A program made the position numbers and the translations under genes. The notes beneath the pieces were generated by a model. That model was not told where the DNA came from, ran no database searches, and was given only the letters and a program-made list of their open reading frames with translations. This document shows, piece by piece, positions 32,254-33,824 of a stretch of 33,824 nucleotides of DNA (the first letter of the stretch is position 1; each line of letters opens with the position of its first letter). The DNA is from Methylococcaceae bacterium UBA6146 (GTDB lineage Bacteria; Pseudomonadota; Gammaproteobacteria; Methylococcales; Methylomonadaceae): contig DIUY01000020.1 of the NCBI GenBank assembly GCA_002422395.1, forward strand, positions 1 to 33,824, in the 5' to 3' direction.

Positions 32254-32345
32254 TTTGGGGACGTAAACTAAAATTTATGAGGGTGTAAGAATTTTTGTGT
32301 AAACGGTCATTAGGCAGGGAACTGCCCTTACTTTGAGGGGTAACC

Positions 32346-33620
32346 ATGACCGTACCAAAATCAATTCCAACCGAACTGATCGACAGCTTGTTATCAGGCT
32401 ATCAAAAACCCGAAGACCTGCTGGGTGCCAATGGCCTACTGAAACAACTGACCAAGGCATTAGTGGGGCGGGCTTTAGAAGCTGAAATGACCGGACACCT
32501 GGGTCATGGCAAGCATGAAGCCGTCAGCAACCCCAGCGGCAACACCCGCGACGGCAAAAGCCGGAAAACCCTGAAAGGCGATTTTGGCGCATTGCCGATT
32601 GAGATTCCCCGTGATCGGCATGGGCAGTTCGAGCCGCAAATCATTGGCAAACACCAATCCCGTTGGGCGGGCTTTGACGATAAGATCATTTCGCTCTACG
32701 CCCGAGGCCTGACTGTCAGGGAAATTCAGAGCCACCTGGAAGAGCTGTATGGCACTGAAGTGTCGTCGGGCCTGATTTCCTCCGTGACGGACGCGGTGGT
32801 TGGGGAAGTGAAAACTTGGCAATTGCGGCCGCTCGACCCGGTTTACCCCATCGTTTATCCCGATTGCATCCACGTCAACGTGCGCGATACCGGTGCGGTG
32901 CGCGTCAAGGCCGTTTATCTGGCGATTGGCATCAGCATGAACGGCGAAAAGGAAGTGCTGGGCTTATGGATTGCCCAAACTGAAGGCGCCAAATTCTGGT
33001 TGCAGGTGGTGGCAGACCTGAAAAACCGCGGCGTCCAAGACATTTTCATCGCCTCGGCAACCCGCTCCTGCGTTGCCCTACCTCCTGCATCCATGCAGTC
33101 GTGTGTTGATGGCCTGAAAGGCTTTCCCGAAGCGGTTGAAACCGTCTGTCCACACGCCGCCGTCCAACTGTGCATCGTCCACTTGGCCCGCAACAGCCTG
33201 AACTGTGTCGGCTGGAAAATGCGCAAACAGATCGCCGGTGATCTCAAGCGGATTTACCAGTCCGCCACCGTCGCTGAGGCTGGGCAGAAACTGGCAGAAT
33301 TCGAGGCGCAGTGGAACGGGGCATACCCACCGATTGCCCAGATTTGGCGGCGCAATTGGGATCGGATCATCCCCTTCTTTGATTATCCGCCGGAGATACG
33401 CCGCATCATTTACACCACCAATGCCATCGAGTCGGTGAACATGGGTTTGCGGAAAATCACCAAGAACCGCGGCCCATTTCCCAGCGATGACGCCTTGTCG
33501 AAATTGTTCTATCTGGCGCTGATGAATATCAGTAAAAAATGGACTATGCCTTTGCATGACTGGAAAGCCGCATTAAATCGGTTTAGCATTCAGTTTGAAG
33601 ACAGGGTGCCCAACCGATAA
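32346..33620 (+). CDS. IS256-family transposase carrying a 16-residue in-frame repeat insertion
   Basis: A 424-residue DDE transposase, about 16 longer than the family norm. The catalytic residues are present: Asp in VYPDCIHVNVRD, Asp in CVDGLKGF and Glu in YTTNAIESVNMGLRK. Residues 237-252 (SATRSCVALPPASMQS, bases 33054-33101) interrupt the expected FIACVDGLKGF and come from the 48-bp double-hairpin repeat. This puts 16 foreign residues three positions before the second catalytic Asp, so activity is doubtful although no stop or frameshift results. The start ATG at 32346 has AGGGG upstream. Terminal repeats flank the gene. Confidence 0.88.
   Translation: MTVPKSIPTELIDSLLSGYQKPEDLLGANGLLKQLTKALVGRALEAEMTGHLGHGKHEAVSNPSGNTRDGKSRKTLKGDFGALPIEIPRDRHGQFEPQIIGKHQSRWAGFDDKIISLYARGLTVREIQSHLEELYGTEVSSGLISSVTDAVVGEVKTWQLRPLDPVYPIVYPDCIHVNVRDTGAVRVKAVYLAIGISMNGEKEVLGLWIAQTEGAKFWLQVVADLKNRGVQDIFIASATRSCVALPPASMQSCVDGLKGFPEAVETVCPHAAVQLCIVHLARNSLNCVGWKMRKQIAGDLKRIYQSATVAEAGQKLAEFEAQWNGAYPPIAQIWRRNWDRIIPFFDYPPEIRRIIYTTNAIESVNMGLRKITKNRGPFPSDDALSKLFYLALMNISKKWTMPLHDWKAALNRFSIQFEDRVPNR
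33054..33101. repeat. 48-bp double-hairpin repeat, copy 2
   Basis: TCG-GGCAAC-like start and TCG at both ends; GGCAAC/GTTGCC and CTGCAT-CC-ATGCAG are perfect stems. It matches 29861-29906. Its length is a multiple of three and the chosen frame has no stop. Confidence 0.75.
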
Positions 33621-33752
33621 TTAAATCCCGTTTACACAAAATTCAGGACACTCTCAATCTTAATTTAAGAGAATTGCAGCATGTCTTGCTATACCTGCTC
33701 AATAATTAGCGTCTCTGCTTGGTAAGTCGTTTGGTCTTGGTTACGTTGCCGA

Positions 33753-33824
33753 GCCTAACAAGCCAGTCAAAGGGACGCGCCACCCAGTGGCGGTTTTGGA
33801 GTTTTAGTTTTTATCAAGGTTCGG
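33753..33824 (-). repeat. attC-like site C, cut by the window edge
   Basis: On the minus strand it ends GTCCCTTTGACTGGCTTGTT-AGGC, closely matching site B and with the same 3' box as site A. The inner part (CCGAACCTTGATAAAAACTA) matches site B. It is inverted relative to B, with the IS256 element between. The 5' half lies beyond the window. The 33656-33752 stretch holds no gene I can support. Confidence 0.4.

Larger units (their letters stand above)
32279..33655 (+). mobile_element. IS256-family insertion sequence
   Basis: 28-bp inverted repeats bound it: 32279-32306 (GAGGGTGTAAGA, then ATTTTTGTGTAAACGG) and 33628-33655, which read inward starts GAGAGTGTCCTGAATTTTGT and ends GTAAACGG. One transposase gene fills the space. 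No 8-9 bp target duplication was found; the 8 flanking bases are AAATTTAT and AATCTTAA. Confidence 0.8.

Noticed and set aside
32271..33663. Target-site duplication of the IS256 element
   Set aside because: The flanking 8-mers AAATTTAT and AATCTTAA are both A/T-rich but not identical.
1..33824. CRISPR arrays, tRNA or rRNA genes
   Set aside because: No regularly spaced direct repeats and no cloverleaf or ribosomal RNA sequence recognised on either strand.

Overview
This 33.8-kb window reads as chromosome of a gammaproteobacterium. A Methylococcales-type methanotroph is my best guess, from the mix of a two-subunit pyruvate carboxylase, an exosortase/EpsB polysaccharide locus and a cytosolic four-helix copper-storage protein. 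No methane oxidation gene is present, so that placement is inference. About 20 ordinary genes sit between several blocks of decayed mobile DNA.

Left edge (1-1530): the 5' end of an IS481-type element with its terminal repeat, a truncated and frameshifted small gene that starts directly after an attC-like site, and a frameshifted IS982-type transposase remnant. Core block (1722-21896): a CPA2/Kef-type antiporter; pycB and pycA (minus strand); a FUN14 protein; a PEP-CTERM-type polysaccharide locus (exosortase-EpsI fusion, EpsB sugar transferase, a secreted trypsin-like protease); ettA; an L,D-transpeptidase; an APC amino acid permease; an MBOAT O-acyltransferase with an SGNH-like partner; a divergent HxlR regulator/glutathione transferase pair; and an outer-membrane efflux lipoprotein.

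Middle (22060-28703): a wrecked IS4/IS701-like transposase broken by micro-insertions and a nested MITE, then a Crp/Fnr regulator divergent from a copper-storage protein and a large catalase (katE), followed by an AI-2E-type permease and a CDF cation transporter that overlap tail to tail.

Right end (28812-33824): the 3' tail of an IS481-type element cut by an IS3-family element; an inovirus-like rolling-circle replication remnant (frameshifted HUH rep, one small ORF, a perfect 21-bp hairpin); a second attC-like repeat; an IS256-family element; and a third, inverted attC-like repeat at the edge.

The most unusual signal is a set of very small repeats inside transposase genes. A 17-18 bp palindromic micro-insert (consensus YTTRTGCCC(C)TGNGGGTA) occurs at about five places in two unrelated transposase genes. 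A 46-48 bp double-hairpin repeat occurs in both the IS3 and IS256 elements, and in the IS256 gene it adds 16 codons without breaking the frame. Three homologous attC-like repeats, one abutting the start codon of a small gene, suggest integron-cassette remnants.
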